Shown: in pieces, positions 41,986 to 52,469 of the stretch
How positions within the stretch are numbered: the stretch's first letter is position 1
Layout: each line of letters starts with the position of its first letter
From: Pseudomonas arsenicoxydans
Lineage (GTDB): Bacteria; Pseudomonadota; Gammaproteobacteria; Pseudomonadales; Pseudomonadaceae
Direction: 5' to 3'
NCBI RefSeq assembly: GCF_006438915.1
Contig: NZ_RCZE01000006.1
Span: 124,001 to 188,000, forward strand
Length of the DNA stretch: 64,000 bases
Made by a program: the position numbers and the translations under genes
Notes under the pieces: generated by a model
The model's input: the letters and a program-made list of their open reading frames with translations, nothing else
What the model was told of the DNA's origin: nothing
Database searches by the model: none

Positions 41986-42623
41986 TGCAGACGGTCGCGG
42001 TTATCGATTACGGCATGGGCAACCTGCACTCGGTGGCCAAGGCCCTCGAGCACGTCGGTGCCGGCAAGGTTCTGATCACTAGCGATGCCGACGTGATTCG
42101 CGAAGCCGACCGGGTGGTTTTTCCCGGCGTCGGCGCGATTCGTGATTGCATGGCGGAGATCCGTCGCCTGGGCTTCGATTCGCTGGTGCGTGAAGTCAGC
42201 CAGGACCGCCCGTTCCTCGGCATCTGCGTCGGCATGCAAGCCTTGCTCGACAGCAGTGAAGAGAATGATGGCGTCGACTGCATCGGCCTGTTCCCGGGCG
42301 CGGTGAAGTTCTTCGGCAAAGACCTGCATGAAGACGGCGAACACCTGAAAGTCCCGCACATGGGCTGGAACGAAGTGAAGCAGACGGTCACGCACCCGCT
42401 GTGGCACAACATTCCGGACCAGGCGCGATTCTACTTCGTGCACAGCTACTACATCGCCGCCGGCAATGCGCGGCAGGTAGTCGGTGGCGGTCACTACGGT
42501 GTCGATTTCGCCGCGGCGCTGGCCGATGGCTCGCGTTTCGCCGTGCAGTTCCACCCGGAGAAGAGCCATACCCATGGCCTGCAATTGCTGCAGAACTTCG
42601 CCGCGTGGGATGGTCGCTGGTAA
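41985..42623 (+). CDS. hisH: Imidazole glycerol phosphate synthase, glutaminase subunit
   Basis: A 212-residue class I amidotransferase: [18 protein letters not shown] at the start, nucleophile Cys in [15 protein letters not shown], and the His/Glu pair in [14 protein letters not shown]. It supplies ammonia to HisF. Start overlaps the hisB stop by one base; the stop abuts the DUF2164 start. Confidence 0.97.
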   Translation: MQTVAVIDYGMGNLHSVAKALEHVGAGKVLITSDADVIREADRVVFPGVGAIRDCMAEIRRLGFDSLVREVSQDRPFLGICVGMQALLDSSEENDGVDCIGLFPGAVKFFGKDLHEDGEHLKVPHMGWNEVKQTVTHPLWHNIPDQARFYFVHSYYIAAGNARQVVGGGHYGVDFAAALADGSRFAVQFHPEKSHTHGLQLLQNFAAWDGRW

Positions 42624-42881
42624 ATGGCCGTCAAGAAGAAGCCACCGATCCTGACCCTCACTCCTGAACAGGAGAACGAGGCTAACCAGAAGATCAAACG
42701 CTTCATGGAGGATCGCTTCGAACTGGACCTGGGTTCGTTCGAAGCGGCCGAAATCCTTGAGCTGTTTACCCGTGAAATTGCTCCGCACTATTACAACAGG
42801 GCGATTTTCGATGTGCAGACGCACCTCAAAGAGAGGTTCGAAAGCATCGAAAGCGACTTGTGGGCGCTCGAGAAAAACTGA
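42624..42881 (+). CDS. DUF2164-family protein
   Basis: An 85-residue protein with PILTLTPEQENEANQKIKRF at the N-terminus, EDRFELDLGSFEAAEILELF and a C-terminal SIESDLWALEK, the usual DUF2164 pattern. It starts immediately after the hisH stop codon, so it is part of the his operon in this lineage. Function unknown. Confidence 0.92.
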   Translation: MAVKKKPPILTLTPEQENEANQKIKRFMEDRFELDLGSFEAAEILELFTREIAPHYYNRAIFDVQTHLKERFESIESDLWALEKN

Positions 42882-42923
42882 TTTCCGAGCGAAGCTGAAT
42901 ACTCGAATTTGAAGGTTTGCCAG

Positions 42924-43661
42924 ATGCTGATTATTCCCGCTATCGATCTCAAAGACGGTGCCTGTGTTCGTCTGCGCCAGGGCCGCATGGAAGATTCCAC
43001 AGTGTTCTCCGATGACCCGGTGAGCATGGCTGCCAAGTGGGTGGAGGGCGGTTGCCGTCGTCTGCATCTGGTCGACCTGAACGGCGCTTTCGAAGGCCAG
43101 CCAGTCAATGGCGAAGTGGTCACCGCGATTGCCAAGCGCTACCCGAACCTGCCGATCCAGATCGGCGGCGGTATCCGCTCGCTGGAAACCATCGAGCACT
43201 ACGTCAAGGCTGGCGTGAGCTACGTGATCATCGGCACCAAAGCCGTGAAAGACCCGGCCTTCGTCGCTGAAGCCTGCCGCGCGTTTCCGGGCAAAGTGAT
43301 TGTCGGTCTGGACGCCAAGGACGGTTTCGTTGCCACCGACGGCTGGGCTGAAATCAGCACCGTTCAGGTGATCGACTTGGCCAAGCAGTTTGAAGCCGAT
43401 GGCGTGTCCGCGATCGTTTATACCGACATCGCCAAAGACGGCATGATGCAAGGCTGCAACGTCCCGTTCACCGCCGCGCTGGCCGCTGCCACGCGTATCC
43501 CGGTGATCGCTTCCGGCGGTATTCACAACCTCGGTGACATCAAGTCGCTGCTCGACGCAAAGGCGCCAGGCATCATCGGCGCGATCACCGGCCGGGCGAT
43601 CTACGAAGGCACCCTCGACGTCGCTGAAGCGCAAGCTTTCTGCGATTCGTACAAAGGCTGA
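42924..43661 (+). CDS. hisA: Phosphoribosylformimino-5-aminoimidazole carboxamide ribotide isomerase
   Basis: A 245-residue TIM-barrel isomerase. Start ATG at 42924 with GAAGG upstream. Catalytic Asp in [14 protein letters not shown] and in [15 protein letters not shown]; phosphate-binding segments [12 protein letters not shown] and [12 protein letters not shown]. It feeds PRFAR to HisF/HisH. Confidence 0.97.
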   Translation: MLIIPAIDLKDGACVRLRQGRMEDSTVFSDDPVSMAAKWVEGGCRRLHLVDLNGAFEGQPVNGEVVTAIAKRYPNLPIQIGGGIRSLETIEHYVKAGVSYVIIGTKAVKDPAFVAEACRAFPGKVIVGLDAKDGFVATDGWAEISTVQVIDLAKQFEADGVSAIVYTDIAKDGMMQGCNVPFTAALAAATRIPVIASGGIHNLGDIKSLLDAKAPGIIGAITGRAIYEGTLDVAEAQAFCDSYKG

Positions 43662-43670
43662 GGACTGACC

Positions 43671-44441
43671 ATGGCGCTGGCCAAACGCATCATCCCTTGC
43701 CTGGACGTGGATAACGGCCGGGTCGTCAAAGGTGTGAAGTTCGAGAACATCCGCGACGCCGGCGACCCGGTGGAAATCGCCCGCCGTTACGACGAACAGG
43801 GCGCTGACGAGATTACCTTTCTCGACATCACTGCCAGCGTCGACGGTCGCGACACCACGCTGCATACCGTGGAACGCATGGCCAGCCAGGTGTTTATCCC
43901 GCTGACTGTGGGCGGTGGCGTTCGCACCGTGCAGGACATTCGCAATCTGCTGAATGCTGGCGCGGACAAGGTTTCGATCAACACTGCTGCCGTGTTCAAT
44001 CCAGAGTTTGTGGGCGAGGCGGCGCAGCATTTTGGTTCGCAGTGCATCGTTGTTGCCATCGATGCGAAGAAGGTTTCCGGCCCGGGCGAAACCCCGCGCT
44101 GGGAAATCTTCACCCACGGTGGCCGCAAGCCTACCGGCCTCGACGCCGTTGAATGGGCGAAGAAAATGGAAGGCCTCGGCGCCGGCGAAATCTTGCTGAC
44201 CAGCATGGACCAGGACGGCATGAAAAACGGCTTCGACCTGGGCGTGACGCGCGCCATCAGCGATGCGCTGGGCATTCCGGTGATCGCTTCCGGCGGCGTT
44301 GGCAACCTGCAGCACTTGGCTGACGGCATCCTCGAAGGCCATGCCAGCGCGGTGCTGGCGGCGAGTATTTTCCACTTTGGCGAATACACCGTGCAGGAAG
44401 CCAAGGCCTACATGGCGCATCGCGGAATCGTCATGCGATAA
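43671..44441 (+). CDS. hisF: Imidazole glycerol phosphate synthase, cyclase subunit
   Basis: A 256-residue TIM barrel. Catalytic Asp in [14 protein letters not shown] and [13 protein letters not shown]; phosphate grips [12 protein letters not shown] and [12 protein letters not shown]. Ends with the usual [14 protein letters not shown]. Separated from hisA by nine bases. Last gene of the his operon. Confidence 0.97.
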   Translation: MALAKRIIPCLDVDNGRVVKGVKFENIRDAGDPVEIARRYDEQGADEITFLDITASVDGRDTTLHTVERMASQVFIPLTVGGGVRTVQDIRNLLNAGADKVSINTAAVFNPEFVGEAAQHFGSQCIVVAIDAKKVSGPGETPRWEIFTHGGRKPTGLDAVEWAKKMEGLGAGEILLTSMDQDGMKNGFDLGVTRAISDALGIPVIASGGVGNLQHLADGILEGHASAVLAASIFHFGEYTVQEAKAYMAHRGIVMR

Positions 44442-44448
44442 CGGTCAA

Positions 44449-44473
44449 CGGCCCGGGAACATTCTCCGGGCCG
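44449..44473. terminator. Hairpin between hisF and the protease gene
   Basis: CGGCCCGG-N9-CCGGGCCG, an 8-base GC stem without a T run. It lies seven bases after hisF and before the convergent protease end, so it probably ends or stabilises the his transcript. Confidence 0.6.
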
Positions 44474-44476
44474 CTG

Positions 44477-46003
44477 TCAACGAGCTGCGTCGGTGCCGGA
44501 TGTCGTGGCCTGTTGCGCCCCAATCACACGGCTGAACACGTCGATCCTGGGTTCGGACGCTTGTCCCGACTTGTCGTAAGCAATGACGCAAAGCTTCCCC
44601 GGAAGTTTGTCGTTCGCAATAAAGAAATCCATTGGCATGTTCTCAATGTATTTATCGGGCGCATGACAATCGGTGGTTTCGACAGGACCATATTTGATCG
44701 AGTAGGTCCGATACGGTTCTTCGGCTTCAGCCAGTTTTACAAAGACATCGGCCTCGATCGATAAATCAGGCGGCGTTGTTGGCTTGTTATCCAATATCTC
44801 TATTGGTAACGATAAAGCGTTTTTAAGCAGGCCCGCTTCCGGTCGTTGTGTCGATGAATCGACACCGACGATGCAGAGAAAATAGAATCCGGGTGTCGTT
44901 CCTGTCTCCGCGTTGATGAACGCGTCCGTGGCACTGATGGCATCGCTATAGTGTTGAGTGCTCTCGCACTCCATTGCACTACGAACAGTTTTATAGCGAT
45001 AAAACGCGGTGTTGATCGAAAATCGATAATTCCAGGTCGGCGCGACGAACGAACGGTCATCCAGCTGTTTGGCCCTTTTGTAGCTTTCCAGATGATTCGT
45101 ACCTTCAATGGTAAAGGTCGGGTAGAGCTGGCAGGACGACGGCGGATTTGTAGCAATGCGACCTTGCGAGAAGCATCCATTCAGAAGTGTCGTAGCGTTG
45201 CCATACACGTTCCCAGGCACTGCCTGAAAGGTATCGCCAATCGGTGTGCAAGGCGCATTGTCGAGACACGGAACGATTCCCTCCTCAAAATTTCCCGTGC
45301 CTATAACGCCGATGATCTCGTTGGTATAGCGATCGAGTACGGGACTTCCGGACCCACCGCCCCGAACATCCTGGCATCGCGTCATGAAGGTATTGCGCAA
45401 CACCCATGACCCTTCAACAATCTCCTTGGCCGGCTGTAGCGTACATGCCGCCATGCGCAAGGTAATCTGCTCAAAGCCCTTGGGGGCGCCCACGATCAAC
45501 ATATCCGTATCGTAGGTTGGTGTGTCCCGAGCCAGTCTCAATGGTTGTATGCCATCTTCGATGAGCTTTTGAATGCTGACGTCCAGTTCGATAATCGCCA
45601 TATCAACGCCTTGCATGCTCCGCCATTTCACGGTCTTCAATGGATAACGCTTGAACGTGGAAACGTCGGCGAAGTAATTGAAGTCCATGGTTCCACTGAT
45701 GGACCTGTCGGTCACAATGTTTCCATTGGTCAACTCTACGCAGTGTCCCGCCGTCAGTACGTAAGCGGGGGTAGGCTCAGAGGCGGTTTCATCGCGCGTA
45801 TCAATAAGCGATGCGGTGCAGCTGCCCTGGTTGATTGTCAGGCGCCCGATTCCTTGCCAGTGGTCATGCGATCCATTGGCATTTTCGAGGACTTTGGACG
45901 AGGACAGATTTTGCATCTCTTCGCCATAGTCGTGACTACCTGCGAAACAGGGTGTGCACAATAAGCACAATGTGCCGAAAAGCATGATAGGGATCGAGTT
46001 CAT
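44477..46003 (-). CDS. Secreted trypsin-like serine protease
   Basis: A 508-residue exported protein: signal peptide MNSIPIMLFGTLCLLCTPCF. The chymotrypsin triad can be proposed: His in YVLTAGHCVEL, Asp in QGVDMAIIELDVS and Ser in RGGGSGSPVLD. Six or more Cys residues suggest disulfides. The C-terminal half (from about residue 305) has two repeat-like beta segments with YKTVRSAMECESTQHYSDA and YSIKYGPVETTDCHAPDKY. GC content is lower than the flanking core genes, suggesting acquisition. Target unknown. Confidence 0.85.
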   Translation of the reverse strand: MNSIPIMLFGTLCLLCTPCFAGSHDYGEEMQNLSSSKVLENANGSHDHWQGIGRLTINQGSCTASLIDTRDETASEPTPAYVLTAGHCVELTNGNIVTDRSISGTMDFNYFADVSTFKRYPLKTVKWRSMQGVDMAIIELDVSIQKLIEDGIQPLRLARDTPTYDTDMLIVGAPKGFEQITLRMAACTLQPAKEIVEGSWVLRNTFMTRCQDVRGGGSGSPVLDRYTNEIIGVIGTGNFEEGIVPCLDNAPCTPIGDTFQAVPGNVYGNATTLLNGCFSQGRIATNPPSSCQLYPTFTIEGTNHLESYKRAKQLDDRSFVAPTWNYRFSINTAFYRYKTVRSAMECESTQHYSDAISATDAFINAETGTTPGFYFLCIVGVDSSTQRPEAGLLKNALSLPIEILDNKPTTPPDLSIEADVFVKLAEAEEPYRTYSIKYGPVETTDCHAPDKYIENMPMDFFIANDKLPGKLCVIAYDKSGQASEPRIDVFSRVIGAQQATTSGTDAAR

Positions 46004-46215
46004 TGCAAGGTGCCTCTGATTGATGTGATTGGAGAACCGGGCTGTTGCCGGTCATCGCTAATTAATCAGGGACAGGGTCGGGAGTGGCGGTAACTATTTA
46101 CCTCAACGAAGCTCTTGTGATTTGCAGTTCCGATAGCAGCGTTATCAAAGTGCCAGTAGACATCATCGAAGGCTCAAGGCACTCTTGGGCACGCCATGGA
46201 TTTCGGTAGCCCGAC

Positions 46216-46971
46216 ATGATCAAACGCCTGCTTCTTGCCCTCGCCAGCGCTTCGCTATTGCTCATCAATGGCGTGCACGCTGAAGAAAGTCCCGCCACTG
46301 ACCTGGTGTTGCTGACGGAAAATTTCCCGCCGTACAACATGGCGAAGAACGGCAAGAATTTCGCTCAGGGCGAGAACATCAACGGCATCGCCGTCGACAT
46401 TGTCCGTGAGATGTTCAAGCGTGCCGAAGTCTCCTACAGCCTGACGCTACGTTTTCCTTGGGAGCGAATCTACAAACTCGCCCTGGAAAAACCCGGTTAC
46501 GGCGTGTTCGTGATGGCGCGTTTGCCTGACCGCGAGAAGCTCTTCAAGTGGGTTGGCCCGATTGGCCCGGATGACTGGATCATGCTGGCCAAGGCTGACA
46601 GCACGATCAGCCTTGAAACGCTGGATGACGCGCGCAAATACAAGATTGGTGCGTACAAAGGTGATGCGATTGCCGAGACGCTGGGCAAGCAGGGATTGAA
46701 TCCGATCGTTGTGCTGCGCGATCAGGACAACGCGAAGAAGCTGGTCAACGGCCAGATCGACTTGTGGGCCACCGGTGATCCGGCCGGGCGATACCTGGCG
46801 CGTCAGGAAGGTGTGGATGGTCTGAAAACGGTGCTGCGCTTCAACAGCGCCGAGCTGTACCTGGCGTTGAACAAAGACGTGCCGGACGAGATGGTCGCCA
46901 AGCTTCAAGCCGCGCTGGATCAACTGCGCAAGGAAGGCAAGGTGGACGAGATCTTGGCGCGGTACCTCTAA
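46216..46971 (+). CDS. Periplasmic SBP_bac_3 solute-binding protein
   Basis: A 251-residue exported protein; signal peptide MIKRLLLALASASLLLINGV, cut near VHA. The mature part has LVLLTENFPPYNMAKNGKNF, INGIAVDIVREMFKRAEVSY and RFPWERIYKLALEKPGYGVF. Such orphan binding proteins (no transporter adjacent) often resemble the polar amino-acid receptor family. Substrate unknown. Confidence 0.9.
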   Translation: MIKRLLLALASASLLLINGVHAEESPATDLVLLTENFPPYNMAKNGKNFAQGENINGIAVDIVREMFKRAEVSYSLTLRFPWERIYKLALEKPGYGVFVMARLPDREKLFKWVGPIGPDDWIMLAKADSTISLETLDDARKYKIGAYKGDAIAETLGKQGLNPIVVLRDQDNAKKLVNGQIDLWATGDPAGRYLARQEGVDGLKTVLRFNSAELYLALNKDVPDEMVAKLQAALDQLRKEGKVDEILARYL

Positions 46972-47007
46972 ATTCAGATTCGGAACCTGAGCGAACACAA
47001 AACAAAT

Positions 47008-47095
47008 GTGGGAGCGGGCTTGCTCGCGAATGCGGTAGGTCAGCCAACTCATCTGTTGAATGACACACCGCATTCGCGAGCAAGCCCGCTCCCAC
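47008..47095. repeat. REP doublet (REPIN), copy 2
   Basis: Same 88-base design as the copy at 41145, arms GTGGGAGCGGGCTTGCTCGC and complement, spacer different. Intergenic between two convergent genes, so it may also act as a terminator. Confidence 0.92.
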
Positions 47096-47102
47096 ATTTG
47101 TC

Positions 47103-47894
47103 CTATGGTGTGGCGGCTTTCCGGTAGACGCCATCCTTGCCATGGGCCGCCGTCGCGCGATTGCCCCGCACACTGATCATCTGCTTGATATCAATCCACT
47201 CGATCCCCTGAGCCTTCAGCTTCGGCAACTCGCGTTCCAGCACCGCCAGTGACTGCGGATACGGATGCCCGATCATCACCGCCGAACCCTGCTTGCGCGC
47301 CAGGCTGATCGCTGTCTGTAGCTGCGTGAGAATTGCCGCTTCGGTGCGCTCGTCATCCAGAAACACATCCCGCGAAACACTCGCCAAGCCAATCTTCTGC
47401 GCCTCGGCAGCCGCAACTGTTTGCGCGCTGGTACGGCTGTCGACGAAGAATTTGTGGCGTTGCTGCAAGTCCGCCATCAACCAGGCCATGGCCGGTTGCT
47501 GTGCGGTCATGCGGCTGCCCATGTGGTTGTTGATGCCCGCGGTGTAGGGCACGACCTTGAATGCCGCATTGAGGCGTTTCTCAAGTTCTTCGATGGGCAG
47601 GTCGGGGTGCCAGGCAAACGGGCCGGTAGCCGGGTCCATGGGCATGTGCAGGATGACGATCTTGCCGGCGCGATGGGCTTCGCGGGCAAATTCGGTGGCG
47701 TGCGGTGTGTCGGGCATGATCGCCGTGGTCACCGGGCCGGGCAGGGCCAGCACGCGACGATCCCGGGGCAGGTTCTGCCCCAGGTCATCGATGATCAGGC
47801 TGAGATACGCTTTTTGAGGGGCTGTCTCGACGGGGGCTGCGTGAGCAACACCCGTCAGGCAGAGCAACAAACCCACTATAAACCGCTGGAACAT
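47103..47894 (-). CDS. Divergent polysaccharide deacetylase family protein
   Basis: A 263-residue exported protein (signal MFQRFIVGLLLCLTGVAHA). Metal-binding residues can be proposed in YLSLIIDDLGQNLPRDRRVL and in IVILHMPMDPATG; PYTAGINNHMGSRMTAQQ is the third family motif. The family (formerly DUF610/YibQ) accompanies envC and ctpA in many Proteobacteria. Substrate not known. One base separates it from ctpA. Confidence 0.93.
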   Translation of the reverse strand: MFQRFIVGLLLCLTGVAHAAPVETAPQKAYLSLIIDDLGQNLPRDRRVLALPGPVTTAIMPDTPHATEFAREAHRAGKIVILHMPMDPATGPFAWHPDLPIEELEKRLNAAFKVVPYTAGINNHMGSRMTAQQPAMAWLMADLQQRHKFFVDSRTSAQTVAAAEAQKIGLASVSRDVFLDDERTEAAILTQLQTAISLARKQGSAVMIGHPYPQSLAVLERELPKLKAQGIEWIDIKQMISVRGNRATAAHGKDGVYRKAATP

Positions 47895-47895
47895 C

Positions 47896-49215
47896 TCAGC
47901 GGCCGGACGTGATGCTCAACCCTTTGAGCAGGCTCAAGGCCTGGGCCAACTGGTAATCATCATCCTGCGGCATGGCCTTGGGTTTGCCGCTGGAACTGGT
48001 CGGCTTGTCGGCGCCGCCGTTGCCATTGCCCAGGTGACCTTGCAGGTCGGCTTCCTTGAAGTACTCGCTGTCCTGCTCGTTGGTGATCTTGGCCTTGCGC
48101 ACTTCGATGTCGGGAACGATGCCCTGGGCCTGAATCGAGCGGCCGTTCGGCGTGAAGTACAACGCGGTCGTGATCTTCAGCGCGCGGTCGTTGTTCAGCG
48201 GCAGCACGGTTTGTACGGAGCCTTTGCCGAAACTGGTGGTGCCCATCAGCACAGCGCGTTTCTGATCCTGCAAGGCACCGGCCACAATCTCGGACGCCGA
48301 GGCGCTACCGCCGTTGATCAGTACGACCATTGGTACGGCTTCGCTTTCGTCCTTGCCGGTCGCGGAGAAGCGCAGCTCGGAGTTGGCGATGCGGCCCTTG
48401 GTGTAGACGATCAGGCCCTTCTTGATGAAGTGATCGACCACTTCCACCGCGGACTGCAGCACGCCGCCCGGGTTGTTACGCAGGTCGAGGATGATGCCAT
48501 TGAGCTTCTTGCCGTTTTCCTTGCGCAGCTTGGCCAGGGCCTGGGAGACCTCTTCGCCGGTCTTGACCTGGAACTGCGTGATGCGGATGTAGCCGTAGCC
48601 GGATTCCAGCAGCTGCGACTTCACGCTCTTCACTTGAATGATCGCGCGGGCCAGGGTGACGTCGAACGGCGGACCGCCATCGCGCACCAGGGTCAGGGTG
48701 ATTTTCTGGCCAATCTTGCCGCGCATCTTGTCCACGGCTTCGGTCATGGTCTGGCCGCGAGTCGGTGCGCCGTTGATCTTGACGATGAAGTCGCCAGCCT
48801 GAATACCTGCCTTGGAGGCGGGGGTGTCATCGATCGGCGAAACCACCTTGATGAAACCGTCTTCGGCGCCGACTTCGATGCCCAGGCCGCCGAATTCACC
48901 GCTGGTGCTTTCCTGCAGTTCGGCGAAGTCTTCCGGGCCCAGGTAGGCGGAGTGCGGGTCGAGGTTGCTGAGCATGCCTTTGATGGCGTTTTCCAGCAGG
49001 GTCTTGTCGTCCACAGGTTCGACATAGGCCGCCTTGATCCGGTCCATGACCTCGGCAAAGGTGCGCAACTCTTCCAGCGGCAACGGTGCCTTGGTCGTCG
49101 CGGCAGTGCCCGCAGGTGCGACTGCCGGGGCCGGCTGAGCGGCGAACGCCAAAGGCGCGCCGATCACCAGGGCGATCGTCAGGGCCAGCGAGGTAAGGCG
49201 GGACAAATGCAGCAT
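47896..49215 (-). CDS. ctpA: Carboxy-terminal processing protease, S41 family
   Basis: A 439-residue periplasmic protease. Start MLHLSRLTSLALTIALVIGA (signal peptide) with AGGAG upstream; longer frame rejected. A PDZ domain covers about residues 95-170 (GLGIEVGAEDGFIKVVSPID). The Ser/Lys dyad is in NGGSASASEIVAGAL and TTSFGKGSVQTVLPL. The C-terminal tail is Gly/Ser/Lys-rich. In Pseudomonas CtpA degrades murein hydrolases with a lipoprotein partner. Confidence 0.95.
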   Translation of the reverse strand: MLHLSRLTSLALTIALVIGAPLAFAAQPAPAVAPAGTAATTKAPLPLEELRTFAEVMDRIKAAYVEPVDDKTLLENAIKGMLSNLDPHSAYLGPEDFAELQESTSGEFGGLGIEVGAEDGFIKVVSPIDDTPASKAGIQAGDFIVKINGAPTRGQTMTEAVDKMRGKIGQKITLTLVRDGGPPFDVTLARAIIQVKSVKSQLLESGYGYIRITQFQVKTGEEVSQALAKLRKENGKKLNGIILDLRNNPGGVLQSAVEVVDHFIKKGLIVYTKGRIANSELRFSATGKDESEAVPMVVLINGGSASASEIVAGALQDQKRAVLMGTTSFGKGSVQTVLPLNNDRALKITTALYFTPNGRSIQAQGIVPDIEVRKAKITNEQDSEYFKEADLQGHLGNGNGGADKPTSSSGKPKAMPQDDDYQLAQALSLLKGLSITSGR

Positions 49216-49247
49216 GTCTAACGAACTCCTGAAATTAGGTAGCGTGC

Positions 49248-50546
49248 TTATCCTTGCGCGCGACACCATTGCGCCGGATCACTCGGGTGACCCTGCTGAC
49301 GAATTGCGAAATACAGTGCTGGTGTGTCCTGCCCGCCGCTGTTACCGACAGTGGAGATGGACTCACCGGCTTTTACCACGTCACCCGCAGACTTGAGCAG
49401 CGTCTGGTTGTGACCATAAAGACTCAAAAAACCGTTGCCGTGGTCGAGAATCACCAGCAGCCCGGCGCCCCGCAACCAGTCGGCAAACACCACGCGACCG
49501 CCATGCACAGCATGCACCTGGCTGCCGGCGGAGGCGCTGATCATCACGCCGTCCCACTTGGTGCGGGCATCGTCGCCACGAGATTCGCCGAAGCGTGCCA
49601 ACAGTCGACCATCAACCGGCCAGGGAAGTTTTCCCCGAGTTGACGCGAAAGGGCCGCCAAAGGTCTCGCCTGAACTTGAAACCAGTGCGCCAGGTGTCGA
49701 TTTGACCGGTTTGCGTGGGGCGTCGGTGGTCTCTGCGTCTGCAGCCGCCTGGGCCTCACGTAAACGCTTTTTTTCGGCTTCCTGCTGGGCGATCAGCGCT
49801 TTTTGCCGCGCTTCTTCTGCCTCACGGGCCTGGCGAGCCAAGGTTTCTTCAATGGTTTTAAGGACTTTAGACAGGTCTGCCTGATCTTGCTCGCGGGATG
49901 CCAGTTTCTGGTCGCGCGCCTTGACGTCGTCGTTGAGCTTGGCCAGGACTTGCTGACGTTCCTTGCGGACTTTGTCGAGTTCATCGCGCTGGGTGTCGAG
50001 GCTGCTCTTCTGCACCAGCAACTGCGCCTGTTGTGAGTCGATGTCTTTTTCGACATTGGTCAGTTGGCGCAGGGTTTCGTTGAAATTTTTCAGCTGCTCC
50101 AGGCGGGCCTGGCTCAGGTAGTCGTAATAGGTGAGGGTGCGGGCGAATTTTTCCGGGTTCTGCTGATTGAGCAGCAGCTTCAAGTATTCCTGACGGCCGT
50201 TCTGATAGGCCGCGCGGGCCTGAATGGCGATCAGTCGTTGCTGTTCAGTGCGCGCGCTCTGGAGTTTTTTTTTCTCTGCGTCGAGTCGCTGCAACTCGGC
50301 TTCGCTCTTCTTCAGTTCTTTTTGCAGGGCATCGACCTGCTTCTCGAGCTTGCCCATTTCGGTCTCGGTGCCTTTGAGCTCTTTCTGCACACCGGATTTT
50401 TCTTCCTGGAGTTTGCCCAGCAGTTTTTTCAGCTCGGCAATGTCCTGACGCGTGGCGTCCAACTGTTGTTGGGTTTGCTCGCGCTCGTCAGCAAAAGCCG
50501 GTTGGAGCAGGCAAGTCAGTGCAAGGGCTATCAGGACGCGGAGCAT
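49248..50546 (-). CDS. envC: Murein hydrolase activator EnvC-like protein
   Basis: A 432-residue exported protein, start MLRVLIALALTCLLQPAFA (signal peptide); the longer frame runs into the REP element. Residues 22-270 form two long coiled-coil stretches (Leu/Gln/Lys/Glu-rich). The C-terminal LytM domain KLPWPVDGRLLARFG ... GLLVILDHGNGFLSLYGHN lacks the first metal-binding His (KWDGVMI in place of HxGIDI), as in EnvC, which activates amidases instead of cleaving peptidoglycan. It lies just upstream of ctpA. Confidence 0.92.
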   Translation of the reverse strand: MLRVLIALALTCLLQPAFADEREQTQQQLDATRQDIAELKKLLGKLQEEKSGVQKELKGTETEMGKLEKQVDALQKELKKSEAELQRLDAEKKKLQSARTEQQRLIAIQARAAYQNGRQEYLKLLLNQQNPEKFARTLTYYDYLSQARLEQLKNFNETLRQLTNVEKDIDSQQAQLLVQKSSLDTQRDELDKVRKERQQVLAKLNDDVKARDQKLASREQDQADLSKVLKTIEETLARQAREAEEARQKALIAQQEAEKKRLREAQAAADAETTDAPRKPVKSTPGALVSSSGETFGGPFASTRGKLPWPVDGRLLARFGESRGDDARTKWDGVMISASAGSQVHAVHGGRVVFADWLRGAGLLVILDHGNGFLSLYGHNQTLLKSAGDVVKAGESISTVGNSGGQDTPALYFAIRQQGHPSDPAQWCRAQG

Positions 50547-50671
50547 AGAGGCGGGCGACACCAGGGAAAGGGACGGCCTAGTATGCCCGCCAAGCGTGGC
50601 AAAAAAAATGCCCAATTGGGACTGTGTGATAACTGGAGTGGGTTCAGTAGTGAAAACAGCGCAAAACCAAT

Positions 50672-50759
50672 GTGGGAGCGGGCTTGCTCGCGAATGCGGA
50701 GGGTCATTCAACATTGATGTCGACTGACATACCGCATTCGCGAGCAAGCCCGCTCCCAC
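50672..50759. repeat. REP doublet (REPIN), copy 3
   Basis: 88 bases, same arms; spacer contains GTCGACTGACAT, also found in copy 1. It sits between gpmI and envC, which are read in the same direction. Confidence 0.92.
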
Positions 50760-50786
50760 AGGGTCTTTCGGTGTTTGGAAGGACGA

Positions 50787-52316
50787 TTACACCAGAATCG
50801 AAGTACCCGTCATCTCTTTCGGTTTTTCCAGGCCCATCAGCATCAGCATGGTCGGCGCCACATCCGCCAGCACGCCGCCTTCACGGACCTTGAGGTTACG
50901 CTTGCCGACATAGATGAACGGCACCGGCTCGGTGGTGTGCGCGGTGTGCGCCTGACCGGTGGCTTCATCGGCCATCTGCTCGACGTTGCCGTGGTCAGCG
51001 GTGATCAACGCTTCACCACCGACCTTTTCCAGGGCTTCGACGATGCGACCGACGCACTGGTCCAGGCATTCAACAGCTTTCACTGCTGCGTCGAACACGC
51101 CGCTGTGGCCGACCATGTCACCGTTCGCGTAGTTGACCACGATCACGTCGTAACGCTGATTGTCGATGGCGTCGACGATGCGGTCGGTGACTTCCGGGGC
51201 GCTCATCTCGGGCTGCAAGTCATAGGTAGCGACTTTCGGCGACGGGATCAGGATGCGTTCTTCGCCCGGGAACGGTTCTTCACGACCGCCGGAGAAGAAG
51301 AAGGTCACGTGCGCGTATTTTTCAGTTTCGGCGATGCGCAGTTGCGTCTTGCCGTTTTTCGCCAGGTAGTCGCCCAGCACGTTTTCCAGGCTGCCGGCAG
51401 CGAAAGCCGATGGCGCAGGAATGCTCGCAGCATATTGGGTCAGCATGACGAAGCCGGCCAGTTTCGGCTGACGGCTGCGTTCGAATTCCTTGAAACCGTC
51501 TTCGACGAACACGCGAGTCAGCTCACGGGCGCGGTCGGCGCGGAAGTTCATGAACACCACGGCGTCGCCGTCTTCAACCTTGACCGGCTCGCCGATGGAA
51601 GTGGCTTTGACGAACTCGTCGCTCTCGCCACGGGCGTACGCCGCTTCGAGGCCTTCTTGCGCGGTGGCGGCGTTGAATTCGCCGTTGCCGTCGACAATCA
51701 GGTTGTAGGCCTGGGACACGCGGTCCCAACGGTTGTCACGGTCCATGGCGAAGTAACGGCCGATGATGCTGGCGATCCGGCCTTTGCCTAAGGCCTGGAA
51801 GGTCGCGTCGAGCAGTTCGATGGACGACTGAGCGCTTTTCGGCGGGGTATCGCGGCCATCGAGGAAGGCGTGCAGGTAGATTTTTTCGGCGCCGCGCTTG
51901 AACGCCAGTTCTGCCATGGCGATCAGGTGGTCCTGGTGGCTGTGAACGCCGCCATCGGACAGCAGGCCCATGAAATGCACGGCTTTGCCGGCGGCAACGG
52001 CTTTATCCACCGCGGCGCAGATGGTCGGGTTCTCGAAAAACTCGCTGTCGCGGATCGATTTGGTCACGCGGGTGAAGTCCTGATACACCACGCGACCGGC
52101 GCCGAGGTTCATGTGGCCGACTTCGGAGTTGCCCATCTGGCCATCCGGCAGGCCGACATCCATGCCGCTGCCGGAGATCAGGCCGTTCGGCACGGTGGCC
52201 CACAGACGGTCCAGCACGGGCTTCTTCGCGGCAAAAATAGCGTTGGATTCAGGGCTCTCACTGTGACCGAAGCCATCGAGAATAATCAGGACCAAAGGTT
52301 TAGGCGTGGTAGTCAT
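50787..52316 (-). CDS. gpmI: 2,3-bisphosphoglycerate-independent phosphoglycerate mutase
   Basis: A 509-residue metalloenzyme of glycolysis. Start [20 protein letters not shown]; the frame is open upstream by chance. Phosphoserine site [16 protein letters not shown], metal motifs LIILDGFG and [13 protein letters not shown], and [12 protein letters not shown] are present. Divergent from the rhodanese gene. Confidence 0.97.
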   Translation of the reverse strand: MTTTPKPLVLIILDGFGHSESPESNAIFAAKKPVLDRLWATVPNGLISGSGMDVGLPDGQMGNSEVGHMNLGAGRVVYQDFTRVTKSIRDSEFFENPTICAAVDKAVAAGKAVHFMGLLSDGGVHSHQDHLIAMAELAFKRGAEKIYLHAFLDGRDTPPKSAQSSIELLDATFQALGKGRIASIIGRYFAMDRDNRWDRVSQAYNLIVDGNGEFNAATAQEGLEAAYARGESDEFVKATSIGEPVKVEDGDAVVFMNFRADRARELTRVFVEDGFKEFERSRQPKLAGFVMLTQYAASIPAPSAFAAGSLENVLGDYLAKNGKTQLRIAETEKYAHVTFFFSGGREEPFPGEERILIPSPKVATYDLQPEMSAPEVTDRIVDAIDNQRYDVIVVNYANGDMVGHSGVFDAAVKAVECLDQCVGRIVEALEKVGGEALITADHGNVEQMADEATGQAHTAHTTEPVPFIYVGKRNLKVREGGVLADVAPTMLMLMGLEKPKEMTGTSILV

Positions 52317-52469
52317 GGATTCCACTCGTGGCTGAGTTAATAGAGGGCGATGGAAAAGGGAGTGGCAGTTTAAAGGCAAGTTCAATCCACGTCACCGCCG
52401 GACGGGGTTTGGCCCACCATAGTGGCTGTGTATACTGGCCGACATTTTAACGCCCTGGAACCTCCTTCG

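Noticed and set aside
41955..44420. 821-residue open frame on the minus strand across hisH, hisA and hisF
   Set aside because: It is antisense to three certain genes; long antisense frames are common in GC-rich Pseudomonas DNA. It lacks domains and an RBS.
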